Source: Isoetes engelmannii (taxonomy: Eukaryota > Streptophyta > Lycopodiopsida > Isoetales > Isoetaceae). Taken from it: DNA of 25,131 nucleotides. Of this stretch, positions 1 through 9,600 are shown in pieces (position 1 is the stretch's first letter; every line of letters starts with the position of its first letter). Position numbers and translations under genes: made by a program. Location of the stretch: positions 1 through 25,131 of the forward strand of contig JAANSK020172218.1 of NCBI GenBank assembly GCA_011763485.2. The letters run 5' to 3'. Under the pieces are notes generated by a model. The model was given only the letters and a program-made list of their open reading frames with translations, did not search any database and was not told where the DNA came from.

Positions 1-80
1 CACGCGTCACCAGCCCCTCGCTTTTCGAGGTTTTATGGCGTGGCACGCCTGAACAGCCCCTCACTTTTCGAGGTCTTTTC
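1..80. repeat. 43-bp tandem repeat, cut by window edge
   Basis: A unit beginning CAGCCCCTCGCTTTTCGAGG at 11 recurs from 54 as CAGCCCCTCACTTTTCGAGG, a spacing of 43 bp. The first ten bases of the window resemble the end of the preceding unit, so the array probably extends to the left. Each unit holds a small hairpin (CCTCG, loop CTTTT, CGAGG). No gene is seen here. Confidence 0.6.
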
Positions 81-207
81 TTTTTTTACTCTTGTGTTTT
101 TAGTGTTGGTGATGTGCAGGTACAGGTTAACAAGCGGCAGCACCTTTGACTTCTCCATTCGTGGGATTTTGGGAGCGATTTCAGCCCTACGTTTGTCAAA
201 GCCCCTT

Positions 208-286
208 GCTGAAGGCTTATCACTAGGGTTTTTCCTCGAAAACCCGAAAGGGCGGGTTTTTCTAATCCCGGTGATAAGCTTTCGGC
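208..286. repeat. Imperfect hairpin, about 79 nt
   Basis: The arm starting GCTGAAGGCTTATCACTAGG pairs with the arm ending GGTGATAAGCTTTCGGC. An inner stem AAAACCC/GGGTTTT closes a small loop. It could be a small foldback element or simply a structured repeat. No coding sequence is convincing between 80 and 479. Confidence 0.5.
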
Positions 287-572
287 AGGTACAACAACCA
301 ACATCTATTAGCATTGTAATTTTTGGGGTCCAAGATCTATAATTGGATATTCCCTTTATTTTTTCTTTGTGGGTAGTTCGCATGTGTGTGGCCTTCCACT
401 GTCAACCATTGTAGAAAATCTGCTGAGAGATGAATGAGAAGCCTAGGAGTTTTTGTCGTTTTCATGCGAGCCCCATAGAATCTTCTTGGGATCATGTTTT
501 TCTAGGTTTATTTTGGATGTATAACTCAATCTCAGTAGTAATATTTCACTTTTCCATGCCCTCAAATATAAA

Positions 573-716
573 CAGTCTCCTTCTCTTCCAGATTAACCAC
601 AAAAGCTAACCACAAGCAAGATGAAAAGCTCATTTCCGCAGTTTCAGTCTACTTCTCCTCCAGGTTGACCACAAAAGCTAACCACAAGCAAGATGAAAAG
701 CTCGTTTCCACAGTTT
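573..716. repeat. 72-bp tandem duplication inside copy A
   Basis: Unit 573-644 and unit 645-716 both contain CCACAAAAGCTAACCACAAG and GATGAAAAGCTC, with a few differences. Copy B has a single unit at the matching place (about 11343-11418). The duplication therefore most likely arose in copy A after the two copies separated. Confidence 0.85.
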
Positions 717-889
717 GGACCATGTATCAGGGTAAGTAGCGAGCATAACATGCTGGCTAGATAGAGATGGGCCAAATAGGGTTAACAACCAGACCATGCC
801 AACCGAACCCGCTCACACAAGAAGCAATGCTCAATACTTCTCAATCCTTTGCTTACATAGAAGACAAAATTCTGAAATCCGGTGGTCAA

Positions 890-904
890 TTGTATGGACC
901 AGTT
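890..904. repeat. Left target site duplication of the LINE
   Basis: TTGTATGGACCAGTT (15 bp) is repeated exactly at 7136-7150, directly after the A-rich 3' tail. Copy B has the unduplicated form TTTTATGGACCAGTTAGTTG at about 11592, where the sequence runs on without the LINE. This fixes the insertion boundaries. Confidence 0.93.
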
Positions 905-1012
905 GATCTGAAAATATCTGGAAAAAAAATGAACATCTAGAGTTTAGGGGGATGGCGCAGGCGCGTGTGTTCAAGGCGGTGGTAGTGATCAACTTCTGAG
1001 GAGCGGATCGGC

Positions 1013-3088
1013 ATGGCCCCAGCGAGATCGGAATCGCAGCCCAGGGCTGCCGGATTGCCTGAAGGGCATGCCTTGAGCTTCAAACCGCGGGAGATGGCGC
1101 GGAGGCGAGCTTCTGGAGGATCTATTTCAAACTCGGTGGCTGCTGAATTGCCTTCCCAGGTCTTGGGTTTATCAGCCCCCACGGTGCAGGGGGAGGCGAT
1201 GCAAGTGCAGCCGTCTCTGGAATTGGGGAGAGCATCGAATCAATCCTCCCAGGGTCTGGGAGTTCGGCCTTCCCAGGGTTTGGGAGAGCCCAGTAGATGC
1301 AAGTAGACGGTTTTGTGGGATTGGAGGGGGCTTCAGATCAATCCCGTATGAATTATATGGGTGAGGGAGCCCAGACTGTTGTGCAGCAGTTTGCGTTGGG
1401 TGAGCATGTTTTGGCTGGGGAGCAGCAGGCCGGTGGTGTACAACAGATCCAAGACATGGAAGGGGCTACGAGGCAAGGGTTGGAGGAGGCTGGTGCACGT
1501 TTGTGTGAAGAAGGCATAGCTGTTATGGGGGGTGCTGAACAGGCAGAGTTGCAGCAGTCCGACCATGTGGAGCTGGCTGTGGGGGATCGAAGGCGGCTTC
1601 TTAGCGAGATGCAGGGCTTGCTAGCAACACCCTCTCTTGAAAGATATGTGGAGGCTTCTCAGTCTAGTTTGAATTCCATGGATTGTGTTTTGGCAACACC
1701 AACTTCTCTAGTGTTGTTGCCCTCAAGCATGCCTCCTTTGGAGACTGCTTCGCTTGTGGCTGGGGAGTCTTGTGATGGGCCGGATGGTGGCCCTGTGGCA
1801 GTTCCTGAGGGGCCAAATCAGTCTGCTATCGCTAAGAGGCCGAATCAGTCTGCTGTGGTGTATCCGAAGCATAGTGCTCCAGAGTCCAGGGCTGCTGCCC
1901 GGTTTGTGGGTTCTTCTCCCAAGGGGCCGGTTGAGCCCTCTGCTGTGGGACTGCTGGATGGGTTGCAACCGGTGGGAGGAGTTGCTGTGGATGCGTCCCA
2001 GGATGCAAGGGCTGCTGCCTCGAATCTGGTGCGCTCTGCCTGGAGAGGCAGAGACACGATTTCTCGTGTTACACGTCCGGGCTTTTCCGATTGGATCAAG
2101 AGGAAAGCTCCGGAGCAGCGGCCAGCTCGTGTTGAGGAGGCTCTCAGATTTGCGGCTGAGCATTGCAGTGCTGGGTTTTTTTATAGGGTATATTCTTGAC
2201 ACCTGGAGATTCAGTTCGTGGCTTGCAGGCCACTTGAAGTGGCTTGGCCTACCTAGATTCCAGTCCCTGAAGTTTTTGCCCAACAATGTCTTTATGATCA
2301 TGTTTGAGGCTGAGTCCTCAGTTCATCAGTTGGTTAGTCGAGTTTGATGCTCTGGGGGTGCTTATGTGCTTTATCAGTACTATACTCCGGGTATGTCCAC
2401 CAGTTCATTGACGGCGGTCAAGATCCCATGTTGGTTCCAGATCGAGGATCTTCCTCCGGACATGATGGTGCCTGAATTCCTTGTGTCCATGGCTAACGGG
2501 TTGGGAGACCACTTGGCGCACTCTATAGTGCAGGTTCCCAACATCTGTGTGGCTCTACCGGCTTTGCAGCCTTTGCCTACTTCCCTGCCTGTGTGAAGCG
2601 GTCCATGGCATTTTCTTTTTCAATTGAAACTTCTGAATGGCCCTGACATCCAGCGCATGTTTTCGTCTGTTGAGTTGCCTCGTGATCCAGAGGAGGCAAC
2701 ATTCGGGGTGGCTGGGCAGGCTCAGGGCCTGCCAGGAGATGGGGATGTATATGTGGAGCCAGTTGAGGAGCCCCAGGCTGGGCAGGTGTTCGGGAATGAT
2801 GGGGTGCTACGGGATGAGGATCGGGGGTCTCCCCCTCCTGCCGGGGTGGTCAGACAGGGGGGCCCTGGCAGGGGCGGTGGTGGCCCTACCAGGGGTCGTG
2901 CTGGTTTGGGTACGGGCTGTAGAGGCTTTGTGGGCCGAGGGGGCTTTGCTGGAGGTCGTGGCCATGGTGGCTATGCTGGTGTTAGGCCCAATTATGATCC
3001 GCCTGGAGGCGGTCGGGGTCCAGGGGGGTGGGCCCTGGCGGTGACATCAGAGATGCTGTTGGTGGATCCTCTTCTGAGGGGGTACTGA
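1013..3088 (+). pseudogene. LINE ORF1 (DUF4283-like, RGG-rich tail), broken
   Basis: ORF1 of plant L1 elements encodes a nucleic-acid-binding protein that coats the element RNA. A start at ATG 1013 opens a low-complexity N-terminal region rich in Q, G, A and S. The frame changes near 1300 (TAG at 1304-1306) and again near 2180. From about 2200 the frame gives FLPNNVFMIMFEAESSV and then VKIPCWFQIEDLPPDMMVPE, which resembles the DUF4283 core of plant LINE ORF1 proteins. In-frame TGA codons lie at 2345-2347 and 2594-2596. The last part (about 2830-3000) is strongly RGG/GRG-rich (GRGGGGPTRGRAG), which fits RNA binding. I see no CCHC zinc knuckle. The frame closes with TGA at 3086-3088, about 180 bp before ORF2. 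Confidence 0.75.
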
Positions 3089-3257
3089 GACAGCGGGGTA
3101 GGCAGCCGATGAGTGGAGGACGTCGTATGTCATGGGCTGCTGAGGTGGAGCAGGTTTGTGCTATCAACCCCCTGGCTTTGAATGATGGTTTAGAGATCTT
3201 GGATGGCCTGCGGGATGGGGGTGAGGGGGGCCATCCTCCTTCTCCGGGATTAATAGG

Positions 3258-6200
3258 TCGATCCTCAGTTAGAATGTGCGGGGGGTGCGGTCCTCTAGCA
3301 GCAAGAGGGCCCACATCGCTTTGGCACTGCGACAGATGCGCCCGGACATTGTTTGCATCCAGGAGCATAAGTGCCACAGGGGAGATATGTCCCGTTTGTT
3401 GGATATGGTGGATCGTCAGTTTGCAGCGGCTGCCTCTTCCTCAGGGCGGACGAGTGGGGATACTTTGATTGCGTGGAGGATGGATGTGCAGGTCACGTAC
3501 TCTGCGGCAGACAAGTTTGGACATTGGACAATTGTGAAGTGGTTGGGGGGTGGCCAGGAGTGGGGGATTGTTAATGTGTATGCCCCGAACCAGCCGTCTT
3601 GCCGGGGTGCATTATGGGCCACTATTCGGCATAAGTTGCGAAGCCTTGGGGGCTTGCAGGTTGCGTGGCTGTTGTTAGGGGACTTCAATATGGTGGAGAG
3701 AGCGACGGACTGTACTGGCCCAGGCACGCAGGTGGTGCAAGGCTTCGAAAGGGATCAGTGGTCGCGCCTCATGCAGGATGTGGCTATGGTGGAGGTTTCG
3801 GGCGATGTATCATTCACTTTCTGTAATTGGCAGGTTGGGGCTGCCCGCACATATGCGCGGCATGATCGGTGTTATGGCTCTCCTCTCGCCTTGGATGGTG
3901 CGCCTTCTTTGCGCAGGCAGAATATTTTAGCCTCCTCGGTCTCAGACCATTACCCTCAGCTGGTTTTTGGGCGAGGTGGTGCTCCTCCTCGGCCTTCTAG
4001 GATGGTGGTTCGATTGAACACCCGGCTCCTGAAGGATGCGGACTTCTCGGCACAGTGCCGGGACTTGTGGTTGGACACTTTGGCCTCTCAGGGTGGTATC
4101 GCAGGCAAGGTGGCGGCTTTGGCTAGGGTGAAGCAGTTTGCTAAGGAGATTGGGAGACAAAGGGTGCAGCAGGAGCTGCATGCCCTCTATTAGGAGTTGG
4201 TGCGGCTTCGGGCACGCCCCTCTGATGGTGTTAGAGAGAATGATGTGTTGCAGCGCATCAGTGCTTTGGAGCAGGTAAAGGTTCAAGAGGCGCGTGTGAA
4301 AGCGGGCCTCATCTGGTTGAAGGAGGGGGACACGAATTCATCTGTGTTCTTCCGAGCGGCCAGGCAGAGGCGCTATATGGCATCCATGGCATCTCTTGCC
4401 TTGTTTGATGGCCGGACGTTGGAGGACCCTGCCGAGTTGTGGCAGTATGTGCATGCTCATTTTTCCAGTTTCTTTGCACAGCGTACGCTCCCCTATGAGT
4501 AGGAGATGCAGGACCTTGTTTTGGCGGCTGTCAAGCCCTCCATCTCGCCTCATCAGCGTGAGAGACTGGAGCAGCAGCTCTCGAGGGACGATTGCTGAGG
4601 CATGTATGTGTATGGCGAAGGACAAATGCCCAAGGCTAGATGGCATTCCTGTTGAGTTCTTCCGGGCCTATTGGGAGTGGGCTGGTGAGGCAGTGTACCA
4701 GGTTTATCTTGAACTGCTTCAGTCCTCGCAACTTGATCGGATCTTGAATACCGCATGCATTTCCCTCATTCCAAAGGTGAAGCAGCCCTCTACTATTAGC
4801 GATTGGCAGCCTATCTCTTTGTTGTCCTCTGTCTACAAAATCATTGCCAAAGCCTTGGTGGAGAAGCTGAAGCCGGTGTTGTCCTCAGCCATTAGTAGGG
4901 TGCAGTCTGGCTTCGTTCCTGGGAGGAACATTTTGACAAATGTGGCGGCCGCCTACAAGGGATTGTATTGGGCTAGGAGAACAGGGCAACACATTGCGTA
5001 CTTGAAGTTGGATTTTGCCAAAGCCTATGACAGTGTCCGCTGGGAATTCTTGTCTGCGATGATGCTGGCATTAGGGTGTGGCTCTCGGTTCACAGAGATT
5101 GTTATGAAACTGCACAGGTTGGCCCGAGCTACCGCAGTATGCCAGGGCGAGCCCTCGGCCTTCTTCTCCTTGGGTAGAGGAGTGCGCCAGGGGTGCCCTC
5201 TAGCTCCGTTCTTGTTGACGATTGTGGCAGAGGCCTTGCCTCAGTTGCTTTTGGCCGCTGTGGAGGAGGGCGTGGTGGATGGGCTCCAGATGCAGGATGG
5301 CAGCCAACAGATCATTAATCAGTTTGCTGATGACACCTTCCTCTTCTTGGTGGCAGAGGAAAGCAATCTGCGGAATGCGAAGGGTCTGCTTGACACTTTC
5401 TCTTTGGCCTCGGGTATTCTTTTGAATTGGGGTAAGTGTTCTGCTTTGTGGGCGTTACAGACTCCCCCCCCCCTCCCCTTGCCTGGCCCTTTTTTCGTGG
5501 AAGGTACTCCTCGGAAATGCCTATACGAAGTTGTTGGGTATTCCCTTTGGGGGGGATATCTCCATAGGCCGGGTGTGGGATGAGATTCTGCAAGGGCTGC
5601 AGAAGCATCTCAACTAGTGGAAGGGCAGTAAGCTGTCGATGGCAGGGAGGATCATTGTGGCCAAGTCGGTCCTCTGTAGTACGCATGTGTACACGGCATC
5701 CGCCATGCTTGCTCCGGAGGGGAGGATGCAGGCGTTGGACCGGATGATTTGGAACTTTGTGTTGGGCGCGGACGATGAGGGGGCGGTGGTTAAGGTAGCA
5801 TGGTGGAAGTGCCTCCGCCCCCGGGAGGATGGAGGTCTGGCCATCTTGGACTTGGCGCTACACAGTAAGGTGTTGGTTTCCAAGTTCGTGTGGAGTATCT
5901 TGTAGGAGGGTGCACCCTCCCCTGGTGCGGCGATGTTATTGCAGTCCTTCCGCGGCGTTTGGGAAACCTTCTGTCCAGGTGGAGTTGCCATGGGCATTGC
6001 TTATGGGCTTAAGCCTTTCCCGCATGCCTCCCCCTTTCTTACGGGGGTGTTGCGGGCTTGGGAGCATGTGCGGGTGCTGTTCCAGCTAGATCCCGCCTCT
6101 GTGTTTCATCACTCCTCGCACTTCTTGTGGGTCCCCCTGCCTCCGGCGCGGCTGCCTCTGGCTGCCACCCTGCATGCCCGGATGCAGGCTCGTTGGAAGC

Positions 6201-7012
6201 GTGCTGGTGTGCACACTTTGGAGGATTGGTATTGGGATGGTCGGGTTGCACCATGGGAATTCTTCCGAGCCCGGTTCCATAGTGATCAGTCTATTTGGGA
6301 GCACGTGGCCCATACCATTCCGCTGCATGTGCCGATACTGTTCCAGGGAGATATGGTGGTACAGGTTTGGAAGATCCACCCAGAGGTTGATGATGCGTGC
6401 TTCGTGCGGTCTGCATACCGTACGTTGGTTATTCATGACACTTTGCCTCCTTCGGGCAAGTGGTCTTTGCAGCTTCCTGGTTCCCGCTGGCGTTCTGTCT
6501 GGGTCTAGACGTGGAGTACCCTCCCTCCCCCAAAGGTTCGGGTGCTCTTGTGGCAGGTGGTCCACCAGTGTATCAGGGTGAATGCCCTGGTGAGCAGGTT
6601 TAAGCCCGGGGTGAGTCCGTTGTGCCCTTGTTGCGGCCTTCATCCCGAGACTGTGGAGCATTGCTTGGTCCTCTGCCCTCACTTGCAGGCAGCCTGGGAT
6701 TGGGTTCGGGCTCGGTTCCAGGTTTGATTGACCAGCCAGCAGCTGCTGCTGCATTTGTATCCAGGCACCTGGCCCCTTTTGAAGAAGGAAGCCTTGCACG
6801 TATGTGTGGCTTGGTTGGCGTGGCTAATCTGGAAACGGCGACAGCTGAGGATTTTCCAGGGGGTGCTGCAGCCTTCGGCTTCTATCATCCCCCGTCTGAG
6901 GTACAAACTGTTTCAGAGTTTCTTGGTGTTCCCTAAATTGGCGGAGCGGAAGTTTTCCATTTGGCAAGACTTCCTTGGGATAGTAAATGATCATGGACGT
7001 TTTGTTCAGTAG
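3258..7012 (+). pseudogene. LINE ORF2: endonuclease, reverse transcriptase, zinc-binding tail; broken
   Basis: ORF2 encodes the APE-type endonuclease and reverse transcriptase that carry out target-primed insertion. The endonuclease (about 3264-3970) shows the start motif LS-stop-NVRG, then RPDIVCIQEHKC, GIVNVYAPN, LLLGDFN and SVSDHYP. The reverse transcriptase (about 4600-5450) shows RLDGIPVEFF, SGFVPGRNI, LDFAKAYDSV, GVRQGCPLAPF and the catalytic FADDTF. Next come LLGIPFGGDISIGRVW and a zf-RVT end with CPCCGLHPETVEHCLVLCP (about 6620-6680). In-frame stops are TAG at 3270, 4191, 4500, 5615, 5903 and 6506 and TGA at 6725. Frameshifts lie near 4590 and between about 5464 (a run of ten C) and 5520. 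The natural end is TAG at 7010-7012. The catalytic residues that I can see are retained. Confidence 0.93.
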
Positions 7013-7135
7013 AAGTTGAGATGATGTTGGAGTGGCGGAGTGCCTCCTCGGGGCAGCTCTTCCTTCTCCTCATCCACTTTATATTCTTGATATTCTTTTA
7101 ATTTATTAAGATCAGTTCTTCAAAAAAATAAAAAT
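7013..7135 (+). other. LINE 3' untranslated region and A-rich tail
   Basis: This stretch runs from the ORF2 stop to the right target duplication. It becomes AT-rich and ends CTTCAAAAAAATAAAAATT. The short, interrupted A-rich tail is typical of plant L1 insertions. No further gene is present. Confidence 0.8.
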
Positions 7136-7564
7136 TTGTATGGACCAGTTAGTTGCCATCATAGAACTGCCACCTTTTAATGAAGCAACTTATCCCACAC
7201 CCATGTCCAAACACTTTTCCACTGTGACTGAGGGACCTGAAGATGCATCTGTTAGAGGGAGGTTAAATTTTATGCAGAAACAATTTATAAACAGAAGAAA
7301 TAAAGCGCCTTGGCCTGATACCCTGTTGACAACCCCATACAACTATTTCAATTTGCGGGCCAGAATCTTGTGGCAACAATACAGCAATAAGAATCCAAAT
7401 TGCTCTATCCCATCTGTACAACAAGAATTATGTTCTGAATGCTTGCCATGATAGGAGATGGCCAGATTCATACCAAGCTGCAATAGCGTTTATACCAGCA
7501 GCTATCCATCGACGTTGTGTCTTTGAAGGAACAACCACACTCAAAGGCACATTCTTTGAAGTGA

Positions 7565-7582
7565 GTGGATGGATGGATGGAT
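7565..7582. repeat. TGGA tetranucleotide microsatellite
   Basis: About four and a half units of TGGA lie exactly where copy B has an AGGT repeat (12217-12234). The two short arrays have different motifs but the same flanks. Confidence 0.8.
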
Positions 7583-7709
7583 GTTTTGATGTCCACAAAA
7601 AGCCCTAGCTTATAGGACACTTTACAACAAACCCAATTGTCTTGCCCCCCACCAATGTACATGGCTAAAGTGACTGAGGTGAGTCCTTCCCCCACTGTAT
7701 GGCAGGAAA

Positions 7710-7779
7710 GGCCATGCTTGAACACTCTTGATTTGGAATAGTTAGGCTATGCTTGAACACTCTTGATTTGGAATAGTTG
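7710..7779. repeat. 35-bp tandem duplication in copy A
   Basis: Units 7710-7744 and 7745-7779 share ATGCTTGAACACTCTTGATT and GGAATAGTT and differ at about two bases. Copy B has one unit (about 12362-12396), so this is a change private to copy A. Confidence 0.88.
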
Positions 7780-8061
7780 CACATTTACTGCTAAAAGCAT
7801 TTGGATTACTTGTTTAAGATTCTCTAGCAAACTTAAGAATTTGAGACCTTTGAGATGGGCAACCCCTAGTTTTGAGGGCAACCTTTTTAATTTTGATAAT
7901 CATGGGCGTACTGTCGTACTGGATTGTGTCACATATTCTCTAGCCTTCATAGATGATAGATTCAATTAAATTCAGTAAAATTCACTTTGCATTTTGTTTC
8001 CATACTCTTGCCACCATCTTGTCATTATGCTTAAGCTTTGTGGTGACGTAAGAGTGCATAG

Positions 8062-8578
8062 TCACGTCAGTTCCTTCATATCATCATCGTCATCGAGTTT
8101 GCGCTTCTTCTGGAAATATTCGAAATCCTGGTTCTCACTGCTGGCCACATTGCAAAATTCTGTTATCCCCTCTTCCAGTGCACGCCTCTTCTTCAGAACC
8201 ATGGCATAGTCTTTGGCATCCACCATTTTTGAGGTTCTCGACTTCCTTAGAAGAATGGTGCCATCCAGGATTTTGCTCTGTAAATCTAAAGTCTCCTTCT
8301 CACTCAAGCCCTATATTCTTTTCATGAAAGTTTTTTCAAAACAATTTGGGGTCTGGCTTTGCAGGCAGCTCTCCATTAGTATCTTTAAGCTTGCCCCGCT
8401 GCGAGGAAGCCCATATCTCCGTCCATTTCTCCCAAATTGGCTCATTAGAGAGAATCAAGTTGTATTGATCGGACATGGATTCTCGTTGTTTTCTTGTGGT
8501 TTTTTTTTTCCTTCTCCTCCACATCCTCATCATCATCTTGGTGACCCTCGACGAGGGCGTATAGGCATAGCTTCTCAA
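8062..8578 (-). pseudogene. Unrecognised minus-strand coding remnant
   Basis: Two neighbouring minus-strand frames look protein-like but are offset from each other. The upstream piece (8578 to 8336) contains SNEPIWEKWTEIWASSQ and is preceded by a lysine/arginine-rich stretch. The downstream piece (8307 to 8062) contains KDYAMVLKKRRALEEGITEF and ends in an acidic, basic tail (KKRKLDDDDD). Stop codons and a frame change lie between them near 8310-8330, and I see no clear splice sites that would remove these. I do not recognise the family. It could be a decayed host gene, a transposon-carried fragment or chance. There is no ATG at the start of the downstream piece. Confidence 0.3.
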
Positions 8579-8698
8579 AAATTTTCTATTTGTCTGCTTT
8601 GTTTCCTTTCGGGCATGGGGGACTAAATGATTTAATCAGGACACAGGCTGCAAGGCAAAAAAAACATTGTCAGATTCTGTAATAAGCACTCTTGGACT

Positions 8699-9099
8699 TT
8701 CTCGACTCGCGAGTTGAGAAGGCCTAAAGGAGGGGTGTACATCAGACAGTAGGGGCATTCTCGAATCGTGAGCCGAGAATGCCTCAACTACCGTACAGAA
8801 CAAGGCAAACATAGAGAGTCCCGACTAGTAAGTCGAGAAGGTCAACAGGACATGCATGAATAAGGCAATAGGTGACTTCTCGACTCGTGAGTCAAGAAGG
8901 CACCTAGGAGGGGCATGTATAAGGCACTCGGGGCATTCTCGCGAGTCGAGAGTGCCTCAGCTATTGGACAACGTCCACTCGGCAAACTGGAAAGGCATGA
9001 ACAAGACGCTGGTTGGTCTTCTCGACCCGCGAGTCGAGAAGGCCATCAAGAGTGGCCTCAACAAGACAATGAGGGGTTTCTCGACTCGCGAGTCAAGCA
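8699..9099. repeat. Array of seven near-palindromes at 59-bp period
   Basis: Variants of a 22-bp palindrome with core CTCGACTCGCGAGTCGAG start at 8699, 8758, 8818, 8877, 8936, 9019 and 9078. Spacings are 59, 60, 59, 59, 83 and 59 bp. The fifth copy has lost part of its left half. The intervening segments are related to one another (recurring AAGGC, GGGGCAT and CAACAAGAC pieces), so this is a diverged tandem repeat of about 59 bp whose most conserved part is the palindrome. An open plus-strand frame crosses the array, but it simply reflects the repeat and I do not call it a gene. Confidence 0.88.
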
Positions 9100-9189
9100 T
9101 GCCCTCGATGCAGATGTTACCTTATGTAGATGGCATTGGCTGCAATCGTATTCTGGCAGTGACTAATGCTAGCTAGTGGGGGCATCTCC

Positions 9190-9600
9190 GCTGACAGAAC
9201 TCGGCATTCCCTTTTACTATAACGATCCTTAATATGCTGCGGGACTTCCCTTTTTGTCTGCAGAACCTACGTGGCCCACACTGAGTGCTGCCCATCGACT
9301 ACCCTGAACCTGATGTCGTTGCCCTTCAGGTCTTCCTCTGTGCTCCAACTATGCAGCGCACCTGTATGTCGTTAAATGGTATAACATCTGCTGGCACGGG
9401 ATCCGATATGGGATGAAGCATCATCAGATTTAAAATCTCCAGCATATGAGTTGTATTAAATTCTTAGTGATTCAGAATCATTCTGTTAATATCGGATTTC
9501 ATCATGTTTAAACCAGCCTTGGAAGTCCACAAAAGACTGTGTTTCTTTTTTTTTTATGTGGCTTTAACATGTCAAAGACCCGGAGATACTATGGATATGC
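9190..9600 (-). pseudogene. Broken reading frame with ParB/DGQHR-like motif
   Basis: Read on the minus strand from about 9600 down to 9190, the sequence gives a continuous, protein-like series of segments: FDMLKPH, LLWTSKAGLNMMKSDINRM, then MLEILNLMMLHPISDPVPA and DVIPFNDIQ. After a frame change near 9360 come ALHSWSTEEDLKGND, IRFRVVDGQHSVWAT and EVPQHIKDRYSKRE. The stretch FRVVDGQHSVWA resembles the DG(E/Q)(R/H) box of ParB-type and DGQHR-domain proteins. At least two in-frame stops and one frameshift make it non-functional as read. The assignment rests on one short motif. It could be a transposon-borne gene or a decayed host gene. Confidence 0.35.

Larger units (their letters stand above)
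480..904 (-). repeat. Segmental duplication copy A, left part (old LINE remnant)
   Basis: From ATCTTCTTGGG at 480 to the LINE insertion at 904, this DNA matches 11253-11600 (copy B), at roughly 95% by eye. Read on the minus strand it corresponds to the C-terminal, zinc-binding end of a LINE polyprotein, which is clearer in copy B. Copy A continues at 7136 on the far side of the inserted LINE. It differs from copy B by a 72-bp tandem duplication and scattered substitutions. Confidence 0.85.
905..7135 (+). mobile_element. L1-type plant LINE, about full length, broken
   Basis: This is a 6231-bp non-LTR retrotransposon bounded by perfect 15-bp target duplications, with a short A-rich 3' tail (CAAAAAAATAAAAATT). 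It has a short leader, an ORF1 region (about 1013-3088) and an ORF2 region (about 3258-7012) with endonuclease, reverse transcriptase and C-terminal zinc-binding domains in the order usual for plant L1 elements. It is clearly more GC-rich than its AT-rich flanks. Both reading frames are damaged. ORF2 carries seven premature stops (six TAG, one TGA) and at least two frameshifts, and ORF1 is also disrupted, so the copy cannot be active on its own. It sits in the plus orientation inside an older LINE remnant that reads on the minus strand. Confidence 0.95.
7136..8023 (-). repeat. Segmental duplication copy A, right part, with right LINE target duplication
   Basis: It begins with the second copy of the 15-bp target duplication (7136-7150) and then matches copy B (11600-12640) in the same order: AGTTGCCAT, GCAACTTATCCCACAC, CAATTTGCGGGCCAGAATC, CATCGACGTTGTGTCTTTG and the end near CCATACTCTTGCC. 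Read on the minus strand it belongs to the same decayed LINE remnant. Relative to B it lacks about 195 bp after 7560 (12019-12214 in B), and it carries a TGGA microsatellite and an extra 35-bp duplication. Confidence 0.88.

Noticed and set aside
1754-2301. Long overlapping frames on both strands in the LINE ORF1 region
   Set aside because: Most are shadows caused by high GC content. Only the frame with the DUF4283-like and RGG parts is supported.
905-7135. The LINE as an intact, active element
   Set aside because: ORF2 has seven premature stops and at least two frameshifts, and ORF1 is also broken.
7140-7451. A 103-codon plus-strand frame in copy A
   Set aside because: It is antisense to the decayed LINE frame that is clearer in copy B, and indels break it in copy B.
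8699-9099. CRISPR-like array of palindromic repeats and spacers
   Set aside because: The setting is a plant nuclear genome, there are no cas genes, and the spacers are related to one another as in a diverged tandem repeat.
8856-9176. A 106-codon open frame through the palindrome array
   Set aside because: The 59-60 bp period keeps a frame open by chance. The protein is just the repeated DNA unit with no recognisable domain.
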